The notes beneath the pieces are model-generated. The model made no database searches. It worked only from the letters and a program-made list of their open reading frames with translations, and was not told the origin of the DNA. A DNA stretch of 43,967 bases from Pirellulales bacterium (lineage in GTDB: Bacteria; Planctomycetota; Planctomycetia; Pirellulales; Lacipirellulaceae): NCBI GenBank assembly GCA_020847515.1, contig JADLBW010000194.1, positions 1 through 43,967 of the forward strand, in the 5' to 3' direction. Each line of letters begins with the position of its first letter. Within the stretch, counting starts at the first letter, position 1. This document shows positions 1 through 9,069 of the stretch, in pieces. The translations under genes were made by a program, and so were the position numbers.

Positions 1-592
1 CTCGATGAGTGATGCCCTTAAGGAAGGCGTAGTTCAAGCCCGCCATCATGTCAGCGGCGATGCGCGTAGAATCCAGCGGGTCGAACTTGCCGCGCACTTT
101 GTAGAAGTCGCGCAGATTTTGCCCTTCCACGAAGTCCATGACAATGTAGTTGGTCGCGCCGTTGGAAACGACTTCGTGGATCGCCACGATGTTGGGGTGC
201 TTCAACTGGGCGCCAAGCTCGCCTTCGCGCCGGAACAGCTCCCGCTTGTCGTCGGCGCCGGCCCGACTATAGCGGGCTCGCAGCACTTTCACGGCGAACA
301 GTTCGCCGGTCTTGGCGTGCGTCGCGCGAAAGACACGCGCAAACGTCCCGGCGCCGACGCAATACTGAATCTTGTAATCGCCGTAAAAAAAGCCGGTCCG
401 AAAGCCCTCGACCAATCGATCGATCTGATAGTTCGTCAGCAACCCGCGACGAACCAGCGCCTGTTTGAACGGCTCGTATTCGACATTGCGCGTGCCGAAC
501 TCGCCCCACACGCCTTGCAGATCTTGCTCCGAGAGGACGTTGACGTCGAGCGCCCGCTGGGCCAACTTTTCCGCCGTGAGTGTGGTGGCCAT
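1..592 (-). CDS. Serine/threonine protein kinase, N-terminal part (runs off left edge)
   Basis: Translating the minus strand from ATG at 592 gives about 197 residues that continue past the left edge. Residues 1-70 are a helical leader (MATTLTAEKLAQRALDVNVL at the N-terminus) that often precedes planctomycete kinases. The kinase N-lobe follows: a glycine-rich loop GAGTFARVFRA near residue 80, the ATP-binding lysine in FAVKVL near 102, and KHPNIVAIHE and YIVMDFVEG of the N-lobe and hinge. The visible part ends at GITHR, just where the catalytic HRD motif should continue. It is therefore a Hanks-type kinase presumed to phosphorylate Ser/Thr on unknown targets. The C-lobe and any sensor domain lie outside the window. 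A TTG a few codons upstream is an alternative start. The 92-residue protein upstream is on the same strand, about 170 bases away, and could be co-transcribed. Confidence 0.88.
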   Translation of the reverse strand, partial: MATTLTAEKLAQRALDVNVLSEQDLQGVWGEFGTRNVEYEPFKQALVRRGLLTNYQIDRLVEGFRTGFFYGDYKIQYCVGAGTFARVFRATHAKTGELFAVKVLRARYSRAGADDKRELFRREGELGAQLKHPNIVAIHEVVSNGATNYIVMDFVEGQNLRDFYKVRGKFDPLDSTRIAADMMAGLNYAFLKGITHR

Positions 593-759
593 CGCGCACA
601 AGGGGCTATCTCGATAATTGCCGCCGAGCCAGCAGTCGTTGGAACTCAGCGAAAGATACTGGTGGTCAACAGCGACGATCGGCGAAGCCTTCGTTGACGC
701 CTCCGCATGACTAACCAATGCCTGCGAGCGGACGGCCGCCTCGCAGCGCCCCTGCTTGG

Positions 760-1038
760 CTACTCCTCTAGCTTCAGCCGATATTCGTCTCGTTCGCGGC
801 GGGTGGCCTCTAAATCAAACATCAGGTATTTCATGTCCAGCCGCAACTGGCTCAGGGCGTCTTGCACCAAGGTGAGGATGCGTCGGCGTCTTTTGGTGCT
901 TTCCATCACCGCGTCGACCAGCGGCGCCAGTTGCGAGGCATACGGCTCGGGCAGTCGGTGGATCGATTCCGAAAGGCGAAGCAGGTCGGCGGGTATTTGA
1001 TCGGCGGCGGTCGCGACTGAATCGGGCGAGTTGTTCAT
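760..1038 (-). CDS. Small helical conserved protein of unknown function (92 aa)
   Basis: The start is ATG at 1038 because GGAG lies 8 bases upstream (1047-1050). A longer frame to 1128 has no ribosome site and low-quality sequence. The product begins MNNSPDSVATAADQ and is predicted to be mostly helical. It has an acidic/Leu-rich first half (IPADLLRLSESIHRLPEPYA) and a basic KRRRRILTLVQDAL segment, then a charged, coiled-coil-like C-terminus (MFDLEATRRERDEYRLKLEE). There is no signal peptide and no membrane segment. It lies on the same strand as, and upstream of, the kinase gene, so the two may form a unit. I do not recognise the family; a small cytoplasmic adaptor is possible but unsupported. 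Confidence 0.7.
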   Translation of the reverse strand: MNNSPDSVATAADQIPADLLRLSESIHRLPEPYASQLAPLVDAVMESTKRRRRILTLVQDALSQLRLDMKYLMFDLEATRRERDEYRLKLEE

Positions 1039-1392
1039 CGGTGCTTCTCCGGGTGGCGGTGCTGACGCCACGCTCTTAGGCACGCTTCGTACCGCCGAAA
1101 TCGCGGGCGCCCGCGCCGCGCCACGCAAAGCATTTTATGGCAACGATTTGCATTGCAGCAACCGGTCCCGCAGCGGACGCCGGCTCGCTGCCGCGACGTT
1201 GCCAAAACGCCCCAGCCGCTCTGGACGCGCCACCGCAAACGCTGTTACAAGGCCAACTTACGAAAACTGCCCCAGTCCGCCTTGCCTGTTGCTCCGATGC
1301 AACAACGCAGATCGCCTGCCCGCCCCTCGGGCTGGCCCGCTTGGCAATGCCGGCAGATGGTTTGGCAGCCTGATCCCATTGTACGCGCAAGG
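1039..1392. other. Divergent intergenic region, nothing recognised
   Basis: This is 354 bases between the minus-strand 92-residue gene and the plus-strand exported protein. It is GC-rich. Several overlapping open frames cross it, but they have poor composition and no ribosome sites. An in-frame extension of the downstream gene back to 1153 is open, but it encodes a Pro/Arg/Gln-rich stretch before a good signal peptide, so I treat it as non-coding. It must hold the promoters of both flanking genes; I see no clear consensus boxes. Confidence 0.4.
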
Positions 1393-4098
1393 ATGCTTTC
1401 GCCCATCATTCGGTCCACTTTTTCGCTGTCCAGGGTCGGCTTGCGGGCGATGCAGATCATCGTCGTCAGCGCCCTCGCCGCGGCATGCGCCCCATCGAGC
1501 GGCGGAGCTGAACATACCCCCACGTTGCTCGACAACATGGATCGGCAACCGGTGTTGCGGCTCGTCAACAGCGGACCGTCGGTCAAGGTGTTATCCCAGT
1601 CAATTCAACGAGGCCAAAGCCGCTTCGGCGCTGCGGCTGAGCGCATCGTTGTAAGCGCGCCCCCGGGAAGTTCGGCGCCGCTGGCATACGAACTTCCTCC
1701 GGCCACGGTCATCCAGGAACTGAGCTTTGCCGCCTGGGTTTCCTGCAACCGACCGGGCGTTCAACTGGCTGCCGCGGTCGTGTTGCCGCGATCGGTCGAT
1801 CCTCGCACGGGACTGGCCCGCCAGCTACTGCTGCGTTCCGGCAAACTGGCTGATGCAGGCGATTGGCGGCTGTTGACGTTGGAGAATTTGCCGGCGCTGT
1901 TGGCGGATCAGGCCCGCGTCGCGCGGGCGGCGCCAGACATCGAGATTGACGAGCATGAAGCCTATGTAACGCAGCTCGTCATTCTTGCCCCGGGGGGGCC
2001 TGGCAATACGGAAGTTTGGGTCGATCAGATCACCGCTCACGGCATCTTGAATCGGCCGGCGACGCTGGCGGCCACGATCGCGACCCCCTCCCCGCAGGCG
2101 TCGGGCCAGCCCGGAGGCCCTGCGGCGAGCCTCGCCGCCGGGCCAGCAATTGCCAAGCCCCCTGACTCGCCGCGCATCATTCAATGGCAGGGAGAACCGC
2201 TGAAACTCCTGCGCGATATTGGCTTTGACGCCATCTGGATGGGGCGGCCGCCCAACGAGGCGGAGCGCACCGAGGCACAACAACTTGGCTTGTTCATCGT
2301 GTCGCCGCCTCCGCCGCCGCAGGCCTTGGCCTCGGAGGACCTCAGTGCAGCCTATCAACAGGTCATGGCCTGGGATTTGGGGTCGCTTGTCGATCCGGCG
2401 GAGATCGACGCGGCCTGTCAGTGGTCGCAGGCGGTTGAACGGTTCGACCGTTCGACGACGCGCCCCGTACTGCTTCGACCCAGCGGCCTGACCCGCGAAG
2501 CAAGCCGCATCGCCGACGTCATTATCCTCGGCCGGCCTACGATTGGCGTCACGCAATCCTGGACCGATTATGCCGCGTGGCTGACTCAGCAGCGGCGGGA
2601 GTCCCGGCCGGGAACGCCCGTCTGGGTCGCCGTCGATACCCACATAAGTCGCCGCGCCATGGCCCAATTGGCCGCCCTGCGCGGCCAGCAAACCCCGGCG
2701 GCTTCCCCGGCGACCTTCAACGAGCTGGCGCAAGCCACCACCGCCTCCTTGGGAGCACGCCCGCTTGGATACTGCTTCACGTCGCAGGCCAGTTTGGCCA
2801 CCGACGACGCGGACGCCCGCATGCGCCGTTTGGCCTTGGAACTCACCAATCTGCGGCTGGGGCTGGCCGCCCCCTGGCTCGCCAGCGGCAAGGCGGCCAC
2901 CCCCGCCCGGTCGTCACAAGCGACGCTGACAGGCCTCGTCCTTAAGGTCGAGCGATCATATCTCATTGTTCCCCTGAGGTGGAGCGATGACCCGCCCCCG
3001 GCGACAATCGCCCGCGAACGGCCGATCTCCTTTATCTTGCCTGGAATTCCGGAGTCTTCCGATGCATATCTCGTGTCCGTCTCCGGCTCCGAAGACTTGA
3101 GGGCTAGCCGCGTGACCGGCGGCTTGGAAATCTTAGTCGATCAACTCCCGGACGACGCCTTTCTTCTAGTGACCGAAGACGGCTACGCCTTTTCGCACGT
3201 CGAGCGGTACCTCCGTAAGCACGCTTGGCGCGCGGCGCAAGCCCGCATCGAGCTAGCCGCACTGCGGCGGCAGCGCGCCGCGAGCGTGATGGCGGCCCTC
3301 TCGCCAGCGATCGTCAGGGACAGTGGCGCCGCCGAAGAGCTGGCAGAGGTGGATCGCCGGTTGACGGCTGTGGTTGACACGATGCGGCGGCGCGACTTCG
3401 CGGCGGCCTACAAGCTGGCTGCCCAAGCCGAAGCGATCCTCGACCGGGCGGGACAGGAATTAGCAGCAGCGGCGGCCGCAAATCTGGACCACGGAGTCGG
3501 GCCGGTCGCGCCACGGTGGTCGACCCTCGCCGACTGCGCCGCAGTGACATTGGCGCTGGCTCAGGCCCCAGCACCTTCGCAGCAAATGCCCGGCGGCGAA
3601 TTCGAGGACCTGGCGCAACTGCTCGACGGGGGCTGGCAGCGGATGCAAAACGCGCCCCCGGGGATCCAGGCCGCCGTTCGGCTGTCGCCCGAGGCAGCCG
3701 CCCACGGTCGCTACTGCCTGGAACTGGAAGCTCGGCAGGCGACGCCGAGCGAGGCGCCGCCGACATTGCCGACGCCGCCGGTGTGGATTACTTCGCCGCC
3801 GCTCACGGCGCCCGCGGGCCATTTGGTAGAGATCACTGGAATGGTCCGCATGGCCGAGCCGACCTTGGGATCGGCCGACCCGCTGCTGATCTTCGACTCG
3901 ATCGGCGGCGAAGAATCCGCCTTGCGCATCCAGTGTTCGCCGTCGTGGACGCCGTTCCAGATGGTTCGAGCAGTACCGCCGGGCGCCGAACTGCGAGTGA
4001 CTATAGCCCTCGGCGGCTTGGGACGGGCTCAGTTCGACTCGCTTGCCTACCGCTTTATTCCACTGAATCGGCAAAACCTGGCGCGGGCGGCTCGTTGA
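1393..4098 (+). CDS. Large exported protein of unknown function (about 900 aa)
   Basis: From ATG 1393 the product is 901 residues. A basic N-region is followed by a hydrophobic core (MQIIVVSALAAACAP) and a small-residue cleavage zone, so it is probably secreted or a lipoprotein. ATG at 1450 is an equally plausible start. Residues about 40-210 look like a beta-rich, carbohydrate-binding-type module (VIQELSFAAWV, EVWVDQITAHG). Residues about 250-480 alternate helix and strand in the manner of a TIM barrel (LLRDIGFDAIWMGRPP, VMAWDLGS, ADVIILGRP), resembling glycoside hydrolase folds but without a catalytic pair I can assign. An Ala-rich helical part follows, then a second beta-rich module near the C-terminus (VWITSPPLTAPAGHLVEITG). 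Family not recognised; polysaccharide binding or degradation is inference. A strong hairpin lies just after the stop. Confidence 0.75.
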   Translation: MLSPIIRSTFSLSRVGLRAMQIIVVSALAAACAPSSGGAEHTPTLLDNMDRQPVLRLVNSGPSVKVLSQSIQRGQSRFGAAAERIVVSAPPGSSAPLAYELPPATVIQELSFAAWVSCNRPGVQLAAAVVLPRSVDPRTGLARQLLLRSGKLADAGDWRLLTLENLPALLADQARVARAAPDIEIDEHEAYVTQLVILAPGGPGNTEVWVDQITAHGILNRPATLAATIATPSPQASGQPGGPAASLAAGPAIAKPPDSPRIIQWQGEPLKLLRDIGFDAIWMGRPPNEAERTEAQQLGLFIVSPPPPPQALASEDLSAAYQQVMAWDLGSLVDPAEIDAACQWSQAVERFDRSTTRPVLLRPSGLTREASRIADVIILGRPTIGVTQSWTDYAAWLTQQRRESRPGTPVWVAVDTHISRRAMAQLAALRGQQTPAASPATFNELAQATTASLGARPLGYCFTSQASLATDDADARMRRLALELTNLRLGLAAPWLASGKAATPARSSQATLTGLVLKVERSYLIVPLRWSDDPPPATIARERPISFILPGIPESSDAYLVSVSGSEDLRASRVTGGLEILVDQLPDDAFLLVTEDGYAFSHVERYLRKHAWRAAQARIELAALRRQRAASVMAALSPAIVRDSGAAEELAEVDRRLTAVVDTMRRRDFAAAYKLAAQAEAILDRAGQELAAAAAANLDHGVGPVAPRWSTLADCAAVTLALAQAPAPSQQMPGGEFEDLAQLLDGGWQRMQNAPPGIQAAVRLSPEAAAHGRYCLELEARQATPSEAPPTLPTPPVWITSPPLTAPAGHLVEITGMVRMAEPTLGSADPLLIFDSIGGEESALRIQCSPSWTPFQMVRAVPPGAELRVTIALGGLGRAQFDSLAYRFIPLNRQNLARAAR

Positions 4099-4107
4099 AA
4101 CCGCCAG

Positions 4108-4178
4108 GGTCGGGATGCTTTTTCGACTGGCGAACGTGCCTTGCTACGGGACTCGCCAGTCGCAAAAGCATCCCGACC
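4108..4178. repeat. Near-perfect 26-bp inverted repeat (terminator or REP-like element)
   Basis: Arm 4108-4133 and arm 4153-4178 are reverse complements at 25 of 26 positions, separated by a 19-base loop. The arms start GGTCGGGATGC and contain CGACTGGCGA. The element begins 10 bases after the stop of the large exported protein, so it could terminate transcription, but there is no T-run after the stem. A near copy of part of one arm (CTTTTGCGACTGGCG) is found at 15270-15284. This suggests a dispersed repeat family, not a simple terminator. Confidence 0.75.
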
Positions 4179-4204
4179 CCCCGGTTAGCCCCGCTCCGCG
4201 AGCC

Positions 4205-4233
4205 TTGTCGCACCATTGGCCGCAACTTATACT
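4205..4233 (+). promoter_or_regulatory. Possible sigma70-type promoter for the ABC operon
   Basis: TTGTCG (4205-4210) and TATACT (4228-4233) are separated by exactly 17 bases and match the consensus at 4/6 and 5/6 positions. Transcription would start near 4240, leaving a leader of about 250 bases before the ABC ATPase start. TATACT-like boxes are uncommon by chance in such GC-rich DNA, but this is a motif match only. The rest of 4179-4490 shows no gene or recognised RNA element. Confidence 0.35.
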
Positions 4234-4490
4234 CGGCTTTTCACTTGGAGCGATCGACGGCGCCGCGGGGGCCGGCAATATCGGCAGCGTGCGAACCGCC
4301 GTTGCCCGGGCCGCGTACAGCCTGCTACGGCTTACTCTAGCCACGCCACGCGGGCCGGGAGGCTTCGGCGACTGGGCGCCTATTGCCGAGGCGGAGTCGT
4401 CAATCGCCAAAGACCCCCGCCCCCGTTGACGAAGCGCACACCGCGGCGGTCTGCGTCCCTTCTCTCACTCGGTCCACCGGCACGGAAACG

Positions 4491-5372
4491 ATGAGCGACG
4501 AAATTGTTCTACAAACGCGGGCCCTCACGAAGGTCTACCGCGATTTCTGGGGCCGCCAAAAGGTCCGCGCCCTCAAGGCCCTCGACTTGGAGGTCTACCG
4601 CGGCGAAGTCTTCGGCCTGCTCGGCCCGAACGGCTCCGGAAAGACGACCACCATCAAGCTGCTGCTCGGGCTGCTGTTTCCCACCGAAGGGGAGGCGCTG
4701 GTGTTCGGCAAGCCTGCCAGCGACGTGGGAAAGAACGAGCGGCTCGGCTATTTGCCGGAAGAGTCGTACCTATACCGTTTCTTGACGGCCGAGGAGACGC
4801 TCGACTTCTACGGACGGCTGTTCGATATGTCCCCGACGGTACGGAATGAGCGGGTCGATTCGCTCATCAAGCTTGTCGGTCTCGAACGGGCCCGTAAGCG
4901 TCAATTGCAGGAATATTCCAAGGGCATGACGCGCCGCATCGGCCTGGCCCAGGCGCTCATCAACGATCCGGAGTTGATCCTGCTCGACGAGCCGACCAGC
5001 GGCCTCGACCCCATCGGCACGCGGGAAATGAAGGACATGATCCTGCGGCTGAAGGACGAAGGCAAGACGATCGTCATGTGCAGTCATCTGCTGGCCGACG
5101 TGCAGGACGTCTGCGATCGTATCGCGATCCTCCACCAGGGAGAATTGAAGGAGCTGGGCCGCGTCGACGAATTGCTCACCGTGGCCGACGTGACCCAGAT
5201 TCGCGCGCGGAATCTAACGACGGATTGCCAGAACGAAATCCGCGACGTCATCGCACGTCACCATGGCGAGCTACTGGCCATGGACAATCCGACGACGACG
5301 CTCGAAGAGCTCTTCCTGACGATCGTCCGCGACAGCGAAGCCCGTCCCGGGCGGCGCGCCGGGGTGAGGTAA
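4491..5372 (+). CDS. ABC transporter ATP-binding protein (ABC-2 type exporter)
   Basis: This 293-residue nucleotide-binding subunit would energise export through the downstream permease. Visible motifs are Walker [10 protein letters not shown] (45-53), a YLPEES segment at the Q-loop position (88-92), the signature YSKGMTRR (142-149, a variant of LSGGQ common in ABC-2 ATPases), Walker [13 protein letters not shown] (162-173) and the H-loop in [16 protein letters not shown]. Start ATG 4491 is preferred because [16 protein letters not shown] is the normal family N-terminus and GGAAA lies just upstream; the open frame extends to 4383 but that part is not family-like. The permease starts 143 bases downstream. 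The substrate is unknown. The first 215 or so residues are the ATPase core, and the C-terminal tail (to LEELFLTIV) is typical of the CcmA/NatA-type group. Confidence 0.93.
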   Translation: MSDEIVLQTRALTKVYRDFWGRQKVRALKALDLEVYRGEVFGLLGPNGSGKTTTIKLLLGLLFPTEGEALVFGKPASDVGKNERLGYLPEESYLYRFLTAEETLDFYGRLFDMSPTVRNERVDSLIKLVGLERARKRQLQEYSKGMTRRIGLAQALINDPELILLDEPTSGLDPIGTREMKDMILRLKDEGKTIVMCSHLLADVQDVCDRIAILHQGELKELGRVDELLTVADVTQIRARNLTTDCQNEIRDVIARHHGELLAMDNPTTTLEELFLTIVRDSEARPGRRAGVR

Positions 5373-5515
5373 CCGTGCAGGTCGTCCGTTCGGATTCTTA
5401 CAGTTCGGCAGCGATTTCCTCGACGAACCAGCCGCCCGTCCCCGGGCAAGTTCGACGGTAATTACCCCCAAGCCTGAAATCTCAAATCTCAAGCCTCACG
5501 CCTACCTCCTGCTAA

Positions 5516-7327
5516 ATGGTTCTCGAACAACAACTCCTTCCCTACTTCCAGTGGCTGCTGTATGGCGGCAACGGCGAACTCGGCGCCCTGCCGAAGTTCG
5601 CCCTGGTTTTTTTGGGGCTGGTGATGGCGGCGCTGGTCGTAGGCTATGCCATTGCGGCTGCCCGGCATGGCCTGCTTCGCGGCGGAGACGTCACTTACCA
5701 TACGATCGTTGACGGCTTGCGCGAGATTGTCGATACGTCGCCGCGGCGGATCTGGGCGCTGGCGCGGCTGGCCATTAAGGAATCGCTCCGCCGCCGCGTC
5801 GGGGTGGCGCTAGGCGTTTATTTTCTGATTCTTCTATTCGCGAACTGGTGTCTGAGCACGAATCATCAGGATCCGGCCCGGCTTTATCTCAGCTTCGTGC
5901 TCACTGCCACGACGTATCTAGTCATTGGCGTCGCGGTGCTGCTGAGCGCATTTAGCCTGCCAGGCGACTTCAAGACTAAGACGATCTATACGGTCGTCAC
6001 CAAGCCGGTCCGCGCCGGCGAGATCATTCTGGGTCGCATCATCGGCTTCGCGATCGTCATGACCGTGCTGCTGGCGCTTATGAGCGTCGCCAGCTACGTT
6101 TTCGTGGTTCGCTCGCTCAATCACTCGCACGACGTCGAGGTCGACTCGCTGGAAAAAATCGTCGACGCCAGCGGTAACGTCACTGGTCGCAGCGGGCGGA
6201 CCACCGCTTCGGCCGGCCACTTCCATGAGTTCCGATTAGACGCCGAAGGATTTGCGACGACCAGCACCGTCAACGGGCATACGCACGAGGTTGAAGCCGT
6301 TGGCGATAACAGCTTTCGCATCTCCGGACCGAACGGCTTCATTCGCGCCCGCGTGCCCCAGTACGGCAAATTGCGGTTCATTGATCGCAGCGGCGCCGCC
6401 AAGGACCGCGGCATCAGCGTCGGCAACGAATGGACCTATCGCAGCTTTATCGACGGCAACACCCCCGCCACAGCCATCTGGACCTTCGACGACGTCGGTC
6501 CTCACGTTCGCGAGGATTACCTGCCGCTGGCGCTGATCGTGCGGGTCTTCCGCACGCACAAAGGGGTCGTCGGTCGGCCCATACAGGGCGAGCTCCGCGT
6601 GCGCAATCCAGATACGGGAGCGACCAGCGATCCGTTCCCGTTCGATGCCATGGATCAGCAGGTTGACGAGTACAACATCAATCGCGAGTTGACCACGAAT
6701 AACGGGCAACCGATCGACCTGTATGACGATCTGGTCACCAAGGACGGTCGGCTGGAAGTGCTCGTTAAGTGTTTGGAGCGCGGCCAGTATTTCGGCTTTG
6801 CCCAGGCCGACTGTTACATCCGCATGCCGGACGGATCGCCCGCCGCCAGTTATGCCAAGGTCTGCGTCAGCATTTGGGTGCAGGCCGTCATTGTAATCGC
6901 CGTCGGCGTGACCATCAGTACGGTGGTGAGCGGGCCGGTGGCCCTGTTGTTCGCCGCCGGCTTCATCATCCTTGGCCTGTGGCGGCAGGACTTCGTCGAT
7001 ATCGCCACCGGCAAGTCCTACGGCGGCGGACCGGCCGAGTCGGTCTACCGCATCCTCACGCAAGCCAATGTGATGGTCAGGCTCGAGGAGGGGGTGCTGA
7101 CGACGCTCCTCGTCGGGTTCGATCGGTTTTTTGCCAAGCCGATCATGTGGGCCGTGGCGCAGTTTCTACCCGACTTCAGCGCGTTCAGCACCGTCGGCTA
7201 CGCGGCGGAAGGATACAATGTGCCGTGGGATCGAGTCTTTCAGGATGTGACGACCTGCCTGGCCTATGTCGTAGGCTTGGCGCTGATCGGCTACTTCCTG
7301 CTGCGTACGCGTGAGGTGGCCCGATGA
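5516..7327 (+). CDS. ABC transporter permease with large extracytoplasmic insertion
   Basis: The 603-residue protein has membrane segments near residues 25-48 (FALVFLGLVMAALVVGYAI), 97-115, 125-147, 170-197 (IGFAIVMTVLLALMSVASYV), 450-492 and 578-598. The segment KTKTIYTVVTKPVRAGEIILG before the fourth is typical of ABC-2 permeases. About 250 residues between segments four and five (roughly 200-445) are hydrophilic and rich in His/Thr/Asp (HFHEFRLDAEGF, TVNGHTHEVEAVG); they should lie outside the membrane. ATG 5516 has no clear Shine-Dalgarno sequence, but the family-like N-terminus begins here. The stop overlaps the start of the next gene (ATGA), so the two are probably translationally coupled. 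The Metal- or ligand-binding character of the insertion is a guess from its histidines. Confidence 0.88.
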   Translation: MVLEQQLLPYFQWLLYGGNGELGALPKFALVFLGLVMAALVVGYAIAAARHGLLRGGDVTYHTIVDGLREIVDTSPRRIWALARLAIKESLRRRVGVALGVYFLILLFANWCLSTNHQDPARLYLSFVLTATTYLVIGVAVLLSAFSLPGDFKTKTIYTVVTKPVRAGEIILGRIIGFAIVMTVLLALMSVASYVFVVRSLNHSHDVEVDSLEKIVDASGNVTGRSGRTTASAGHFHEFRLDAEGFATTSTVNGHTHEVEAVGDNSFRISGPNGFIRARVPQYGKLRFIDRSGAAKDRGISVGNEWTYRSFIDGNTPATAIWTFDDVGPHVREDYLPLALIVRVFRTHKGVVGRPIQGELRVRNPDTGATSDPFPFDAMDQQVDEYNINRELTTNNGQPIDLYDDLVTKDGRLEVLVKCLERGQYFGFAQADCYIRMPDGSPAASYAKVCVSIWVQAVIVIAVGVTISTVVSGPVALLFAAGFIILGLWRQDFVDIATGKSYGGGPAESVYRILTQANVMVRLEEGVLTTLLVGFDRFFAKPIMWAVAQFLPDFSAFSTVGYAAEGYNVPWDRVFQDVTTCLAYVVGLALIGYFLLRTREVAR

Positions 7328-8946
7328 ATTCCAGCTTTTATCGTAAAGTGGCCTACGCGGTCGCCTTGGTGGTGCTGCTGTTTCCGATGCTCTGGCTGGG
7401 CGAGCCCTCGACTCGCGAAGACGAAGGCGGACGCTTGGCGCAGCTTCGCACCACGGCGCGGCTCGGCCAGGCTGACATCGGCACCATCGACCCGGCGAGC
7501 GAGACGATTCGTCTGGTCACGCTGGGCCTCCGCGGTCCGGCCGTATCGATGCTGTGGTCGAAGGCCAACGAGTTCAAGAAGACCGAGGACTGGACGAACT
7601 TCCAATCCACGCTCGAGCAGCTTGCCCGGCTGCAGCCCTACTTCATCAAGGTGTGGGAGTACCAGGCGTGGAATCTTTCCTACAACGTGTCGGTCGAACT
7701 GGACGCCGTCCGCGATCGGTTCTACTACGTCAAGCAGGGCATTCAGTACTTGATGGAAGGCATTGAGTACAATCGCGACAACCCGACGCTATTGGACGAC
7801 CTCGGGTGGTTCACGGGCAATAAGGTCGGCCGGGCGGACGAGCACGAGCTATATCGCAAGATGTACCGGCTTGACGACGATCTCAATTCCGACGACGAGC
7901 CCGAGTTGCGAGACAACTGGCTGGCGTCCAAGCGGTGGTACGAACTGGCGATCGAAGCAATCGACGTCAAAGGACATCCCCTGGGGACGAAAAACCCCAC
8001 GACGTTTTTCGATTCGCCGGCGCGGTCGCAAATCAGCCATGCCGACGCCATCGAGTCCGAAGGCGTCTTCGGCACCCGCGCGCGGGAAGCATGGCGCGAG
8101 GGGGCTCGACTGTGGCGCGAGTACGGCACGCGCGAAATGAAGTCGACCGAGGACTTTTTGATCCGCCTGGTCGACGACAAGAAATGGCAGCAAGAGGTCG
8201 ACGATCTCAAGCAGCAGCTTAACGAGCTTAGCCCGGGATTGAAGGAAAAAATGGAGCAGCAGGCGAAAGCCGGCCTCACCCCGGAGCAGCAGGAGGCGCT
8301 CAACGCCCTTCCGCCCAGTCCTACCTCCCAGCAGGCCGAGGCGTACACCCAGGCCAGCGAAGCGATCAACATCACGCCGGATAAAATCGCCGACCGAATC
8401 GCCCAGGAGTTGCCGGAGAAGGCTGCGGAAGCACGCCGACTTGCGGCGCGCATCCACGAAGCCGAGCGGCGCGTCGCTCTTATCGACAGCAATCGCGACG
8501 TCGCCAATTACGAATACTGGCGCATTCGCTGCGATCTGGAGCAAACGCCCGAAGCCCTCAAGGCCCATGAACTCGCCCGGGACGCCAAGCATCAGTTCGA
8601 CGAGGCCAACCCGGAGGGGGCAAAGGACCTCTATGAGAAGAGCTTCCAGCAATGGGCCAAGGCGCTTGAACAGTTCCCCGAGCTGCCCGCCGATTCAGCC
8701 ACCGGCAGCGATCTTATGGACGTCGTTGAGGAATACGTAAAAGTGCTGGAACAGCTCGACTTGCGGCTCTCGGACGAAGCGGTAGCCGACAAGTTCGCTC
8801 TCTGGAACATCGTCGAGGCGAACGACCAGCAGCGTAAGTACGCCGAAGACCTGGAGCGGTATAAGGGACGTAAGTCGGGCAAGCCTGTCGATCAGCCCCA
8901 GCAGCCGCCGCTGGTCAATCCCGCCGACGCCCTGCCTCAACAGTAA
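7324..8946 (+). CDS. Membrane-anchored helical-repeat protein linked to the ABC exporter
   Basis: This 540-residue protein starts 4 bases inside the permease gene. Residues about 9-26 (VAYAVALVVLLFPMLWLG) form an N-terminal anchor or uncleaved signal. The following part (LRTTARLGQADIGTIDPASE, LVTLGLRGPAVSMLWSKANEFKKTEDW) and the helix pairs after it (YFIKVWEYQAWNLSYNVS, LMEGIEYNRDNPTLLDDLGW) look like TPR-type helical repeats. Residues about 280-400 are highly charged and probably coiled coil (QEVDDLKQQLNELSPGLKEK). The C-terminus is Pro/Gln-rich. Similar proteins accompany ABC-2 systems in planctomycetes, but their function is unknown to me. The tight overlap suggests it works with the permease as an extracytoplasmic partner. 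Confidence 0.8.
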   Translation: MNSSFYRKVAYAVALVVLLFPMLWLGEPSTREDEGGRLAQLRTTARLGQADIGTIDPASETIRLVTLGLRGPAVSMLWSKANEFKKTEDWTNFQSTLEQLARLQPYFIKVWEYQAWNLSYNVSVELDAVRDRFYYVKQGIQYLMEGIEYNRDNPTLLDDLGWFTGNKVGRADEHELYRKMYRLDDDLNSDDEPELRDNWLASKRWYELAIEAIDVKGHPLGTKNPTTFFDSPARSQISHADAIESEGVFGTRAREAWREGARLWREYGTREMKSTEDFLIRLVDDKKWQQEVDDLKQQLNELSPGLKEKMEQQAKAGLTPEQQEALNALPPSPTSQQAEAYTQASEAINITPDKIADRIAQELPEKAAEARRLAARIHEAERRVALIDSNRDVANYEYWRIRCDLEQTPEALKAHELARDAKHQFDEANPEGAKDLYEKSFQQWAKALEQFPELPADSATGSDLMDVVEEYVKVLEQLDLRLSDEAVADKFALWNIVEANDQQRKYAEDLERYKGRKSGKPVDQPQQPPLVNPADALPQQ

Positions 8947-9069
8947 GCCGTACCAATCGGAGTTGCTGCACCGCGATCGGTTGCGGCCGGATCCATCCAG
9001 GGCGTAGTCTGGCGACGAATACGGCCAGCTCGCTCAAATACTCATTTTGCTGACGGCGACGGAGGGACG

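Noticed and set aside
5-697. Long plus-strand open frame at the left edge
   Set aside because: It is the antisense of the kinase gene. The minus-strand translation shows all kinase N-lobe motifs.
6236-7063. Minus-strand open frame of 275 codons
   Set aside because: Antisense of the ABC permease; composition is that of a shadow.
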